From contig NC_089495.1 of NCBI RefSeq assembly GCF_036850765.1, positions 197,478,847 to 197,542,846 of the forward strand: a stretch of DNA of 64,000 bases. Direction: 5' to 3'. The notes below the pieces were generated by a model. The model was not told the origin of the DNA. It worked only from the letters and a program-made list of their open reading frames with translations, and made no database searches. Below are positions 22,780-34,800 of the stretch, piece by piece; positions within the stretch are counted from its first letter, which is position 1, and each line of letters starts with the position of its first letter. The stretch is from Saccopteryx bilineata. Its lineage: Eukaryota; Chordata; Mammalia; Chiroptera; Emballonuridae. The position numbers were made by a program, and so were the translations under genes.

Positions 22780-23960
22780 ACACAAAATTATAGTGATTGC
22801 AGATAATGCCAATTTCTACTTAGAAAACCCAAGAGAATCAACTTGAAATGATCAGAACTAATAAAACAGTTCATTAAACTTTGTGGTTACAAAACAAATA
22901 TGAAAAATTATGTGTGTATATATATATATGCCGTAACTGGTAAGAACATAGGAAGTAATCCCATCACAATTGCAACAAAAATATGAACCCTCTAACAAAA
23001 AATTTAATTAGCAATGCATAAGATTTTTATGAAAATGTCAAAACTTAGCTGAAGCCACAGGAAAAAAATCCTTCCCCTCCTCACAGAAGAGAGAATGACA
23101 GAATGTTCCTGATGGAAGATTCAATCACATAAAAACATAAAAGATCCCGAATCAATTATAAATTGATAAGATTCTAAGGACTGCTAGACTAGACATCTGG
23201 AAGAAGCCCAACATACTTTGGGAAAGGAGGAAATACCGGTTGGAAGAATGGGAGACAGGAGAAACCACAAAAGTTAAAACATTATATAGCATTTCAATTA
23301 TAAAACCATCTGGGTGAAGTATAAGATTAAACAGATCAATGAACATAGTAAAAAACCTTAGATATAAATATGTAGTGTATAATAATGGCAGCATTTTAAA
23401 TCAATAGGGAAGAAAACTATGTTTAATAAATGTTGCTCAAATTATTTAACTATTTGAAAAGAAAAAAAAAGTGCTATCTGCACCATCCACACACCAAAAT
23501 AAACCCCAGATGTATTCACGACTTTTAGACATAGGATAGGAAATGACGTAAGTGTTAAAGAATACATATGTAGAGATTTATATAAGCTTGAGGTCTAAAC
23601 AAGCAACCAAAGGAAGGAAAAACAATAAAAATGTAATTATGTCAATGTCTCAAAAAACCATCATGAAGAAAATTGGCAGCCAAATGACAAATGAGAAAAA
23701 TAACTGTAATGTGCATGCCAGACAAAGGGTTAATATCCTTAATATTTAAAGACCTCTTCCAAATTAGCAAGAAAAAGAACAATGGGGCGGTATAAAATTG
23801 AATGCAGTATGTGACTAGAAAAATGCATGAAACTAGACAAATTACTACTAATAGATGGGGGGGGGGGAATGTTTGACTTCTCTAGTAATAAAATCAATAA
23901 AAATCAAAACAATTTGACACCATTCCTCATTCAGTGAATTGACAAGAACATTTTCAAGCT
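22780..23960 (+). mobile_element. Old L1 ORF2 fragment
   Basis: TTACAAAACAAATATGAAAA and TTCTACTTAGAAAACCCAAG are the region after the reverse transcriptase catalytic motif. AT-rich, all frames broken. 22331-22779 is AT-rich and may belong to the same element. Confidence 0.6.
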
Positions 23961-24138
23961 CAGCGTCCTGCAGAATGCCAGGCTGCGGGCATCCTCAAAC
24001 ACTGCTGACAGGGCGTAGATCGAGACTTTCCAGAGGCAACTGAGTAATAATGCACATGAGAAGCTTTTAAAGTCTTCAGACTCTAGTCTCTCCATTTCTG
24101 TGATATGTTTAAAACATTATAAGAGATTTTTTTTTAGA

Positions 24139-24512
24139 GCCCTGGCTGGTTGGCTCAGTGGTAGAGCATCGGCCTGACATGCAGGAGTCCCGGGTTCGAT
24201 TCCCGGCCAGAGCACACAGGAGAAGCACCTTTCTGCTTCTCCACCCCTCCCCCTCTCCTTCCTCTCTGTCTTTCTCTTTCCCTCCTGCAGCCGAGGCTCC
24301 ATTGGAGCAAAAGTTGGCCGGGGCGCTGAGGATGGTTCTATGGTCTCTGCCTCAGGTGCTAGAATGGCTCTGGTTGCAACAGAGTGAGGCCCCAGATGGG
24401 CAGAGCATCGCCCCCTGGTGGGCATGCCAGGTGGATCCCGGTGGGGCACATGCGGGAGTCTGTCTGACTGCCTCCCCATTTCCAACTTCAGAAAAATACA
24501 AAAAAAAAAAAA
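24139..24512 (+). mobile_element. Bat tRNA-derived SINE (long family)
   Basis: Head GCCCTGGCTGGTTGGCTCAG with intact B box GGTTCGATTCCC, body and A-tail (24499-24513). Target-site duplication AAGAGATTTTTTTTT-like at about 24121-24135 and 24512-24526. Confidence 0.95.
24409..24421 (-). promoter_or_regulatory. CTCF-core-like motif inside SINE
   Basis: The minus strand reads CCACCAGGGGGCG, the same 13-mer at the same place in the element as at 8954 and 49276. Confidence 0.4.
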
Positions 24513-24527
24513 AAGATTTTTTTTTTA

Positions 24528-25568
24528 AACTTTCACATTTTACCTAGTCCCTTTACCTCTAAAATATTATCCAAATAATAAAGGACGTGCATGAAGATTT
24601 ATGGAAAGATTATAGATGGGGATGATAATAACGGTAATTGTGGTGGTCATGGTGATGGTGAGGCTTTGAGAGGAGATACAAATGTTTGCTTTAAAAGAAA
24701 GGGATTCTTAGGCTTCTTACTGTCACATCATCTGTGACCCCAAATGACCAAATGGAAAATGAAAAATCCTATCCAATCAGCAGAGGCTCCCAGAGTTTCT
24801 AACACTAACATGACTCCGGGTTCCAGTTGTATAATAAAATCAATGTTTCACATACTCACTCTCCCTTAACATCTTGGAAATCTCTTCTAAAATTTAGCAT
24901 CACTAAATAATGAGAATGTGAATCGGTTTCTTTAGGATGACGGTAATGATCGAGGTAAGCCCTTCCCACCTCCATCCTTCTTTCAAACCCCATGTCTTGC
25001 CCTTCTACAAGCGCAGGTGTGGCAGGGGCGGGGGGCGGAAGAAAAAAAAAAAAAACCAAACATCATGTGGGACAGATCCTTCTCCCTTAGAGGCAAGCTG
25101 AAGCCAAATTCCAAACTCTGTGATTCTGTTTCAGTAGAGCAGACACTTAAGCTGTAGACGTCCCCCTTATTTATATGTATTCAGGTTTCTTACTGAGAAA
25201 AAGATTTGAGATTAGCTAACAGCCCTGAGCACATGAGCTGATACGCAGCAGAGAAAATTTGCTTATTCAAAATGGCAAATGAGGTCTCTGAAACAGAACG
25301 AAGGTTCACCAATCATAAAATAACACGCGGTCAGTTTAGCTAGGCTGCGGCACCATTGGCCGTGGCCAAGCAGAAACTGAGAAGTGTTAAATCTCATATC
25401 CTGAGAAGGCTTTGTTCTTTTAGAAATAGGTAGGAACTAGAGGAACTCCTTGTCTTCCGAGAATCGTTTATCAGAGAAAACTGGTCCTGAAAGAAGCATG
25501 TCTTTCTTCTTCTGGGCTCTGTCCACCTTGGCTCCCATCCAGGAGCTTGGAAAGATGGTTCTGGCATA
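24528..25568. other. Single-copy sequence, no gene seen
   Basis: A short GGTGATGGTGAGG-type imperfect repeat lies at about 24640-24665. No repeat family or exon recognised. Confidence 0.4.
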
Positions 25569-25576
25569 GACTATAT

Positions 25577-25780
25577 CAGCGGTTCTCAACCTGTGGGTAG
25601 CAACCCCGGCGGGGGTCAAACGACCAAAACACAGGGGTCGCCTAAAGCCATTGGAAAATACATATTTATTATACAATACATTTTTAAATAAAATATGTAT
25701 TTCCGATGGCTTTAGGCGACCCCTGTGTTTTGGTCATTCGACCCTCGCCGGGGTTGCGACCCACAGGTTGAGAACTGCTG
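25577..25780. mobile_element. hAT-type palindromic MITE (SPIN-like ends)
   Basis: 204 bp with terminal inverted repeats: left CAGCGGTTCTCAACCTGTGG, right CCACAGGTTGAGAACTGCTG. 8-bp flanks GACTATAT (25569-25576) and GTCTATAT (25781-25788) match at 7 of 8 positions, as expected for hAT. Nearly the whole element is a palindrome around an AT-rich centre (about 25650-25695). The ends closely resemble those of the SPIN elements known from some bats and other tetrapods. No transposase is encoded. Confidence 0.92.
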
Positions 25781-25788
25781 GTCTATAT

Positions 25789-28600
25789 GAAACCAGGTCC
25801 AGTCACCTCACAGGAGCGCCCAGGGGACAAAGACTCAGGATTCGGGTGCAGCCACCCTGAGCCTTTAAACCTGCTAGCTGACTTGCCTCCATTATGAGAA
25901 AGCAGAATTGTATGCAGTTGTTGAAATTAAAACTTCTCTGGTCTTCTATAAGGGCTAAGGAAAAAAAAAAAACATAGCTTTTAAGCAGCCCTTAGAAGGT
26001 TGCCATATTGGGGGTCAGTTTGGATTTCTCCCAACCATGCCTAGAGGGGGATGAGACCCCAAAAGAAGGGATGGAATACCAGATGGCCAGCCAGAAGGAA
26101 TATCGATTCAGGCAAGGAGAGCAAGATTCAGCTCTGAACTCTTGCCAAGCCTGTCCAATAGGCAGAGACTCTCAGCAATAACTACACAGACAGCAGTAAC
26201 AACAGGTCATGATAGTACCGGCCAACTAATACCTTTCCTTTACTATACCATTTTTCTTCTCTCTCCCCCAAGCCCAGTTCTGGAGAAGCCAGGGGAAGTA
26301 TTGGGGGGGGGGGTGTGACAGGAAAGGGGATGAGGCCAGCTATGGATAACTTCCTTGTCCGTGGCAGGTTTCTAGCCTAAAACAGGAACAAGCTGGGAGA
26401 AGAGAGAAGCTTGAACTTCTCTTCCCCTACCTGCATCTAGGATGCTGCAGGCGCCCTCGTATCAGCCAAAAGATACTCTCCCTGGGACTGTGCAGCCTGA
26501 GGAGGGATGCAGAGTCAGAGATACAGCTGAGCATGCATCCACGGTAGCAGAGGACCCATCAAGGGGCAGCCGTGTCCTAACCAGAACGGGCCTGTGGTCC
26601 CTGCTACTCGGCTGCCTGCCTGCCCCTCAGCCTTCCAAATTCTCTCTATGAGGCTACCCACTATCCCGCCAATAAATTCATTTTCTGCTTAAATTCACCA
26701 CAATTGTTTTATATTGCTTGCAAATGAAGCCACCTCTTCCGTACCAACTGTGCTATTTTTATCTCTTCCGGCCTCCCGTCTCCCAGGTACCACCGGTGGC
26801 CGCAGAAGCAGGGCAACTTGAGAGTGTAAGAGGCTCTGGCACGAAGCAGGAGACGCTCCCGCTGCGTAATCAGAGGAGGCTTTGATGAAGGGACCATGCA
26901 CTCAGCCGTGGGCTGGCGGTCAGGAAACTACACAGGACAGTGCCCTACCCCGGTGTTAGTAACAGTGTGGCTGTCACCCTTTCTAGGCTCACAGTGATGA
27001 GGGGAGAGACCAGGTACCAAAACCGGAAGGAGAGTGACAGGAAGGGAGCCCACTTGGGGGAGGGGGGGAACACTGACCTTCAGTTGAGAGGCACAGTCAG
27101 CCTGAAGCAAGGAAGTGTTCAGGAGGAAACTCACCCTGACCACTCTCTCCTCCTTCCTTCCCTCCCTCCCTCCCTCCTTCCCCAGGACAGATACCCGGCT
27201 GGAGCCGGAAGGCACAGGAACCTGCCGATGAGATGCTTAAGAGCCAGCCTCCTGGGAAAAGAGCAGGGTGGGGATGGATAAAGAGGAGGTCTGAGGGGTG
27301 GGGAGGCATCTGTTCAAACACCTAAGATACAAAGAGCTGCAGGTGATTCCCCTAGGCCCCCGAATATACCCAACCTGGGTCCCATCAACCAGGTCCTCTG
27401 CCAGACAGCTCCAAGTCAAATCTCCATCAAGACACAAGAACCTCCTTCCTGAGCACCTGGGTGCCCTGCCTCCGCTCCCTCATCTGCCCCAGCACTGCTC
27501 GGCAAGGGCACCTGCTTCTGCTCTGTCATCTCCGCCACATCCATCTCCACGACAACCACCACACGTCTGTCACTTCTGCTCCAGCATGAGGCGCCCGTAC
27601 AGGGAGCTGAGACTTGTTTAGTCGAGGATAAATCAAAAGCTGCTCTTCCTGCCCCAAAGCCAGAGGCTACCAAACCGCAGTGAGACTCAAGAGACAGCTG
27701 AGAGCCATTATTCTCAGGTCACAGAGGAGTGACAGCAGGTCCGTGGTCATGTTACAGAAGGAGGAGATCGTCTATGAGGCGGGCTCTCGACCTTCCTGAT
27801 CACCGCGGGTCATGGCCAGAATAGGAAAGATAGGGTGACAAATCCTCGCTCTCGCCATCCCCTTTCCTTCCCGGACTCATCAAGAAGCCCACCAGAATAA
27901 TCTCGGCTAGGGGCGGGAACAGAACCTCAGCTAGTGTCTTGACAAGCTCGGAGATGCAAACATCACTTAACGTGACAGGCAAAGCCATATGTGCAGTGCG
28001 AAGACACTGCTTGCCAGGTGAGGAGATAATGTGCACGGAACATGCTGAGCAAATAACAGCCCTTCGTGAATCAGCATTAGCATAATTACTGAACACTGGT
28101 AATTGCTGAAATTATGTTCACTAGGATCGGCTTTTAATTCCAAGTGAGAGGGCTCTTCCACACACTCGCCCCAGCAAGGAGGTGAAGGTGGCTCACCAGC
28201 TGGTGTCAGACACTCAAAGACACTCTAGCCACCCTCCCAAAGGGCATCCCAAGGCACAGACTTTGGATCTCAGGCGCTGTCATCATCAGAGGGGCCCCAG
28301 ACTCCACCTGAAGCTTCCTGCCTCCACACCTTTATTCCTCCTGGGCCTCTCCTCCAGAACTTCCTCCCCCCTTTGTTCAAAGCATCCAACGTTACTTGGT
28401 CAGCAAAATGGAGAAGGAAGTGTTGTGATCATGCCATACGGAAGTGCAGCGGAAGCTGGATCACCGTCCAGGTAGGAACTTTTGAAAGTCATAGTCGACC
28501 AGGAAGCTGCTAAGTGCTACTAAGTGCAGGGAAGGAGATGAGACCCCCCAATGGCTTCAAAGGAGCAAGGAGGTGACTTGATCATAAACAGCACTTTGCA
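25789..28600. other. Single-copy sequence, no gene seen; one CT tract
   Basis: Includes a (CCTT/CCCT)n tract (27147-27184), a G-run (26302-26312), and AT-rich homeobox-site text at 28070-28115 (AGCATTAGCATAATTACTGA). Long overlapping frames at 27.2-27.6 kb are GC-composition artefacts with no recognisable domain. Confidence 0.4.
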
Positions 28601-28605
28601 AAGTA

Positions 28606-28815
28606 CTGCTCACAAAAATTAGGGGATCAGGAAACGTATAGTATATTTTCACCAATGAAATAAAAGTTGGCTTTGCACCTCATTTGCATAATTGAACTTT
28701 CTTTGTATTGTCGTTTGCTTTTCTGATGTTTTTGTTTAATAAAAAAAAATCGAATGCTACTTTATTCTAATCGCTTTCTATTCATTTTGAAATATCCCCT
28801 AATTTTTGTGAGCGG
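28606..28815. mobile_element. Tc1/mariner-like MITE
   Basis: 210 bp flanked by TA on both sides (28604-28605 and 28816-28817). Terminal inverted repeats of about 22 bp share GCTCACAAAAATTAGGGG with one mismatch near the tip. It encodes no transposase. The interior contains an octamer ATTTGCAT (28682-28689). Confidence 0.9.
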
Positions 28816-28817
28816 TA

Positions 28818-30142
28818 TATAACATCATAGATGGAGCCAAACGGGCTAAGTGGAGAGACTGTTTGCAAGAGTCAGCTTTCAGCACAGGAACACAGACACT
28901 GAGAAGTCTCTAACCTGAGTCCCACTCATCCTGGGCACGAGGGTGCAGGTGGTGGCACACGGAATGCCCAAGCCACCCAGAAAAGGCTCCAGACCCTCAT
29001 CAAGGAGAAGAACGGGAGTAGTCAAGACCAGCCATGCACCTTAGCAACTTTGTGACAAAGAGCCCCCCAAATGGCATCACGAAGCCAATAGCAGCACACC
29101 ATCCCCTCAGGCAGAAAACCATCCTCCTTCCCCTGCATTCCACCTCCCACCAGCACCTACACTATATAAGCACATTTTTGCTCGTTGGGTGTGAGCTTTG
29201 TATCCACCAAGCCTGGTGCCGCTGAATTAATGGACCAAACGAATAAAGCGACAAGTCCTACCAGTTCTACTTCCAAAGACCATGCATCTGTCCGCATTTC
29301 TCCATCGCCACTGCCAAGTCCTTGGCATGTTTGACCAACTGTAGAAGCCCCCACCTTGGGTCCCCACCTCAACCCTTGCCCCCTCGGAGCCACACACTTT
29401 ATAGAAGCCAGGCGGTTGCTGAGACCCAGATCAGGCACCACGTCTGACTGTGATTATCCAGATTCTTCCCAAAGTGTAAAAAATCTTGTCAGAATCCCCC
29501 TTGCGACACAAAGGCTCTACAAGCTCGCCCTGTGCGTGCTCTGAGCCAGACCCGGCATGTGCAGACGGTTCTCCAGGGAATTTCCACAGCCTGCTCCCTC
29601 ACAGAGCCCAGTCCAATCCGACCCCTTCTACTGGGCCCTTTATGACAAGTCCCGCCCCAAATGTCTCTGGAGGGGGAATCTTTCTCTGCCCTGCACATCT
29701 GGCATTCAGCATTTACCACTCACACCTCGGAATGACCTTTCCGTGGGTACCATAAAATTACTAACCCAAGCCCTGTGCATTTATAGCCTCAGAGTGGTTT
29801 TTATAACTGGAAACATGTAACAAGGTTGCTTTTCGATCCTTCTGGTTTGTCCCCGTGTGACAGGTGTAACCAAGGTTCGGGGAACTTGCTCCAAGTCATG
29901 GAGCTAAAGAGTGGCTGAGCGGAGATTCAAACCCAGGACTTCGGACTCCGGCCTCTATAATCTCGCCATGTATCAGTGGCCCCACTTGCCTGGTTGGGAC
30001 CTTGCCTCCTCCAGCTAGCCTTATTGATAACCTTCAGTGCCTAGTAAAACAGCATGTGAATAATAAATAGTGATTGGTGTTTACCATGATCTCATCATGT
30101 TCTCCACATTTTATAAGTGGATTCCATGGGTGATCATTCCCA
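28818..30142. other. Mixed single-copy sequence and old L2/MIR scraps
   Basis: Probable L2-type 3' fragments at about 29250-29330 and 29480-29720 and a sense MIR at about 29850-29960 (GATTCAAACCCAGGACTTCG). TATATAAG (29163-29170) is followed by AATAAA (29242-29247), promoter/poly(A)-like spacing with no ends to define an LTR. No exon recognised. Confidence 0.4.
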
Positions 30143-30144
30143 TA

Positions 30145-30480
30145 TTCCCCCATGTATAAGACGCACACATTTTTGAAAAATTTAGGGTCTAAAAACTGGG
30201 TGCGTCTTATATAGCAGTCGTATATATTTTATTTTACTTGCATTTCCCACTTTTTCATACTTGTTTTTGTACTCATTGTTGAAGACAGTGATTCGTCATC
30301 AGATACAGATGAGGACAAGCTAATGGGTGGGAGCTTTGACAGTGATGAGGAGTTGTATGAATTTTATAATGAATAAAACTTGAGTTCAATAACTTTATGT
30401 AATACAATTTTTTTTTTCAAATTTCGGGACCCAAATTTAAGATGCATCTTATACATGGGAACGTCTTATACATGGGGAAA
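30145..30480 (+). mobile_element. Pogo/Tigger-like MITE keeping a transposase 3' tail
   Basis: 336 bp between TA dinucleotides (30143-30144 and 30481-30482). Ends TTCCCCCATGTATAAGACG (left) and CGTCTTATACATGGGGAAA (right) are inverted repeats with one mismatch; a second, internal copy GTGCGTCTTATA (30200-30211) pairs with the left end. An open stretch 30278-30376 encodes about 32 residues rich in Asp, Ser and Glu, ending in TAA overlapped by AATAAA (30372-30377). This fits the acidic C-terminus of pogo-type transposases (inference). The catalytic part is absent. Confidence 0.8.
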
Positions 30481-30529
30481 TATGGTCATTCTCACAATCG
30501 CATGGTATAGATCGTATTATTATCCTAAG

Positions 30530-30645
30530 GTATAACACAAGCCCTCTGAGGCTCAGAGAAGTTAAATAACTTTCTCAAGGTCACACAGCAATTAAATAAC
30601 GGGGCCAGGATTTAAACCCAGGCAGTCTGGCTCCTGAGCCTACAA
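30530..30645 (+). mobile_element. MIR SINE
   Basis: TGAGGCTCAGAGAAGTTAAA, AAGGTCACACAGCAATTAAA and GATTTAAACCCAGGCAGTCT are the MIR core in order. Confidence 0.88.
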
Positions 30646-31780
30646 ATTTCGCACCACCGTGCCCCCCATTCTGATAGGCCCCCAGCGAATATCGAGAGGT
30701 TGATCGGCGACACCACACTGTCTGACAGGAGAGCCCTGGTGGGATCAAACATTCACACCATCCATAAAATACCTGCCTTGGAGTGACAGCTGGCAGTTGA
30801 TACGATTTGACATTTTCAAATCAATCTCTATCGATTTCTTTCTCGTGCAGAAAGGACACGAGCTTGAGGGATAAAGCCAGTGCGCGGTGTGCCCGGGAAC
30901 AGCACACGGAGAGCGGGCCGTGAGTCAGCTATGGCAGGGACGGCGCTGGCAGCCGTGTGCTGTAGGTGAGAAAAACCCTTTCTTGGCAGCGTCCTGCTCT
31001 GGGGTGTCCCAACACGGGGTCGGGTAAATAACATGGGCTCCATTTTATTGTCATGTGATGTTCCCCGCTGCCAGCAGGGCTGGGAAGCAGACGGAAATGG
31101 TGTGTGCTTGGCCCCCGCCACGAAGTGGTGAATATTTATGGGATCAACACATCAAATCCCATTTTAACAGATACCATTTCGATGGGTTTAACAAGTTAAT
31201 CTGAGCCATTTCCACCTCCTGGCGAAGGCTTGCAGGAGGTGCAGAGGCGGCATGTCTGTGAATTCTGTCGCGTGAGGAAACTGGAACAGATGGGTGCGTG
31301 AGCCCTTGATCGTATGGGAAACATAACCAGTTTGTGCGCCAGCGCTATCAGCCCGTCCTGAGCCTGCGCAGTGCGCCCGGGACTGTCCGACTGCCTCCCA
31401 GGGCGGAATTCTTGCAGCCACACTGGGAGGTCTCATGCCCCCCCCCCCCGATCACGTGGGTGTGGGTGGCAGCAGGGACTGAAGCAGGGATGGGCACCTA
31501 GATGGAGCAGAGCTCAGGAGCGTGGGTGTGGACACAGAACCTAGACCTGAGCCCCAGCCTGGCTGGGGACGGAGAGCTGGGCACCCCCAGGCAGGCCGGC
31601 TGGAGGGCGGGGCGGCTCCTGCACTCGGCTGCCAGGTCCTCTCCCACCTTCCCCGCTGTCTGACCGCTACCGAGAGCTGTGCCTGTTAGCTTCATCCCTG
31701 GCTTGGGCTCTCTTGACAGAGGTCTCACATTAAAAAGCTAGCAAAGCATTTTTTTTTTTTTTTTTAACCTGCTCGATCAC
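30646..31780. other. Single-copy sequence, no gene seen; possible conserved non-coding element
   Basis: 30.83-31.2 kb is repeat-free, with AT-rich islands (ATATTTATGGGATCAACACA). A C-run lies at 31439-31449 and a T-run at 31749-31766. No splice-consistent exon. Confidence 0.4.
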
Positions 31781-31784
31781 TATC

Positions 31785-31960
31785 GAGCCTCCCAGTAAGT
31801 AATTGTAGTTTCCTCTCCATTCTGTGGCCAGGGAAAATGAAGTTGAGAGAGTTTAAGGGGTTTGATCGCAAACGCGTGGTTAAGAAGTTCCAAACTGGTC
31901 GAGGATATAAATGCAGGTCTTTTCATTCTAAATCGTGTGCTGTTGCTCCTATGCCATGGA
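31785..31960 (+). mobile_element. MIR-like SINE, diverged
   Basis: GGGAAAATGAAGTTGAGAGA, TTAAGGGGTTTGATCGCAAA, TATAAATGCAGGTCTTTTCA follow the order of the MIR core. Confidence 0.55.
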
Positions 31961-32119
31961 GTGGAGACTGGACTGCTGTCTCCCGTTCTTCACTCTCCTC
32001 CCTGCACCAGAATCCCAATTTCGAGCCCTTTGCCATTCCTGCCACCACAGAAGCAGAGAGCAGTTCCTCATTCCATTGATGATGGGCTTTTGGCCATGTG
32101 ATATATTTGAGCCAATGGG

Positions 32120-32640
32120 GTTGTGGAAATACACCTACATCGCCCAAAATCTATACTCATCACACGTGCAAAATACATTCATTCCAACCCAACATTCTCA
32201 AAAGCCTTAACTCATTCCAGCACCAACTCTAAATCCAAAATCTCATCTCAAGATCACCAAGCTCAAGAAGTTGGGGCAAAAGAGTCTCAAATCTCACTAT
32301 CTAAATCAGGTATCAGTGGGACTCGATATGGTCCATCCTAGAATAAAATTCCTCTCCATCTGTGGACCTGTGAAACTCAATATACAAGTTACTTGCTTCC
32401 AGAACACACTGGTGGGACAAGCATAGAGAGACAGTCCCACCAGAAGAAAGTAAAGGGCATAATGGGGTCGCTGGTGACCCCATCTTCTGCACCCATGGTG
32501 GGGGGCCCTGCCCTCTATACCCTTCGATTCACTCTACCAATCCATTAACCTGGAGCCAAGTTTATCTGACCTGCAGAGCCTCAAGTAATAAAATAAACTG
32601 TTCTTATTAGCCACTGAGATTTTTGAGGTTGTTGAGCAGC
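32120..32640. mobile_element. Old interspersed repeat, probably retroviral-derived, not named
   Basis: CAAAATACATTCATTCCAAC, TCATCTCAAGATCACCAAGC and CTCCATCTGTGGACCTGTGA resemble a widespread mammalian repeat I recognise in outline only. No intact frame. Confidence 0.45.
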
Positions 32641-32879
32641 AAAAACTCAAAGATGCACCACAAGATAGTGACAGAGAGGCCTTCAAGTGATGGGCTCAGA
32701 AATCCTCTACACCAGACTTTCATCTCTTCTCCATAAAGACCACAGTTTTTGCAAAGATGTACTCTGCACCAAACTGCTGCTATAACATTAACTTTGCTGC
32801 CTCAGGTAGGAGATTTTGCAATTACTTTTAATTCAACAAATTTCAACCCACCACCTTGATTGAATATATGTCAAACATG

Positions 32880-33400
32880 AAACAGAACAGACTGAAGAAA
32901 TCTAAGGCTGTCCTCACAAGTTCACATCCAATGGTAAAGACTGATGCAACATGAGCAATAGTAACCACAGGCCTCGAGCAGTAAATACTTTAACAGGACA
33001 GAATAGCATCTCACAGTAAGACTTACAGAGTCAGCATGGCAAAGATGGTGCTTGAATTGGGTCTTAAACATCCTATGGGATTTTCTAAAGGCTAAGGTGG
33101 AAAAGTAGGAAGAAAAAGACCAGAAAGCCATGTTTTGAAATATCTGTTTGCACCATTGGCCAATGGTAGTGCCAAGGAGATGGAATGATTCCATGGAGAG
33201 CCTCTGATGCCAGCCTGTGGGGTTTGTTCAAGACTTGATAGGCAATGGGGAGCCTTAGAAGGTATGAGAGTGAGGGAGTACTATGAGGGGGTTGTGCCAT
33301 AGGAAACCATTATGGCTGAAAGCTGGACGGATGGATCAAGGGGCTACAGACTGGAGCTGTGGGTGCCACATAAAAGCCTCCTGCGATGCCCAGCATTGGA
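32880..33400 (-). mobile_element. L2-like LINE fragment, antisense, strongly diverged
   Basis: GATAGGCAATGGGGAGCCTT and GGGGTTGTGCC-type text parallel the antisense L2 copy at 45600-46760. Too mutated to define domains. Confidence 0.4.
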
Positions 33401-34600
33401 GGCTGAGTAACAGGGACTCGACCACCACGCACAGAGCAGAGACTCGGTGTCTGATTGAGCACTGTGGGCAGGGCCACAGCAGAACTGTCCTGTTCACTCT
33501 GATATACGCCCACCCATTTCGCCTCTCAGCTCCTCCATGTCCTTGAGCTATTCCTGTTCCTCTTTTTCTGGGGAGCCTGCGGGGCTATTCCTGCCACACA
33601 TCCTATCACTCTAGCACAGTATTAGCAAAAGCCATCCATCCATCTGCTGACTCCACAGAAATGCATGAGCACCAGACCCAGGGACAGAGGAGGAGGGAGG
33701 GAAGGAGGGAGGGAGGGAGGGGACACTCTCCTGATTACAATATTTTATCCTCAAGCGTTAGCCACCATTCATCACTTTTGCTAGCATGGCAAAAAAAAAA
33801 AAGTCAGGCTCTTGTCTCCCAGATGACCTAATAAAGCTCCCTGGAAGCCTGGGATTTGGAGGTGGGTTGGATATCAGGATTTAGTGGCCGGGGTCTCTGG
33901 GGCGCAGCGGGGAAGATGGGTAGGAAGGAGGCTGGGAAGCCAGCAGGACCAGCAGAGCTCCAGCTTCACTTTATTACAGCCCCACAAACAGAAACCCTGT
34001 ATGTTAAAGGGGAAGAGTTAGCAGAAATCGCATGCAGACCTGTGGCTCTGGCCAGCCCTCCTCCTCACTCCCAGCAGAGGGGCAGCCTCTGTCCAGTGTG
34101 CCCATCCCAGCCTGAGAACATCTGCTCCCTCTGGCCTTGCCCCTCCAATAGTCCCTTCCTTCTTTCCTGTCCCCACCCTCGTGACACCCTGGCATCTTCA
34201 TCCTTGGTTTATCATCTGTGAGCCAGGAACTGCACCTGCTTTGTCTCAGCACCTTCAGCACCTCGTGCAGGGCCCGCCACTGCGTAATTGCTAATAAGCC
34301 TTGTCCACGAAGGCAGCGAGGCTGCAGCACCATGCTCCCTCCCCAGGGGCCGCCCTTGAGCCAGCTGACCCAGCCTGCACAGCAACGAGAAGGGAGCCAC
34401 CAGCACGCCTGACCCATGGCCTCGTGCTCACTCTCCTGACCTCACACTTCAGCTTCGCCTCGAGCTCCTGGATCTTGAGACTCCATGCAGATCCTTGACC
34501 AGAGACCTCAGCTCATGGGTGTTCTTCTGGTCATTTTCTGCTCAGATGGCTCTGAGCAGCTCCTGAGGACTCTGAGGTCCTCCCTGGACCTCAGGACCCC
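33401..34600. other. Single-copy sequence, no gene seen; short (GGGA)n run
   Basis: GGGAGGGAAGGAGGGAGGGA run at about 33689-33720 and an A-run at 33790-33801. No recognised exon; a small L2/MIR-like scrap at about 34210-34270. Confidence 0.4.
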
Positions 34601-34800
34601 CCGCCATACATCACACAAATGTATATGCACCATGAATTCCCCTCACAAATGTCCCACACAAGTGTATGCATGCAATGTGTACACACACCATATGTGTATA
34701 TACACACTATGCATATATGCCCATACATACACCAGTGTTCACACACAGACATGCCAGACGTGTGTATAAACACGCATGTGTGTCATGCACACGCATACTG
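34600..34800. repeat. Degenerate alternating TG/CA-rich stretch
   Basis: A long run of purine-pyrimidine alternation (TGTGTATATACACACTATGC and similar) without a fixed unit. Confidence 0.7.
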
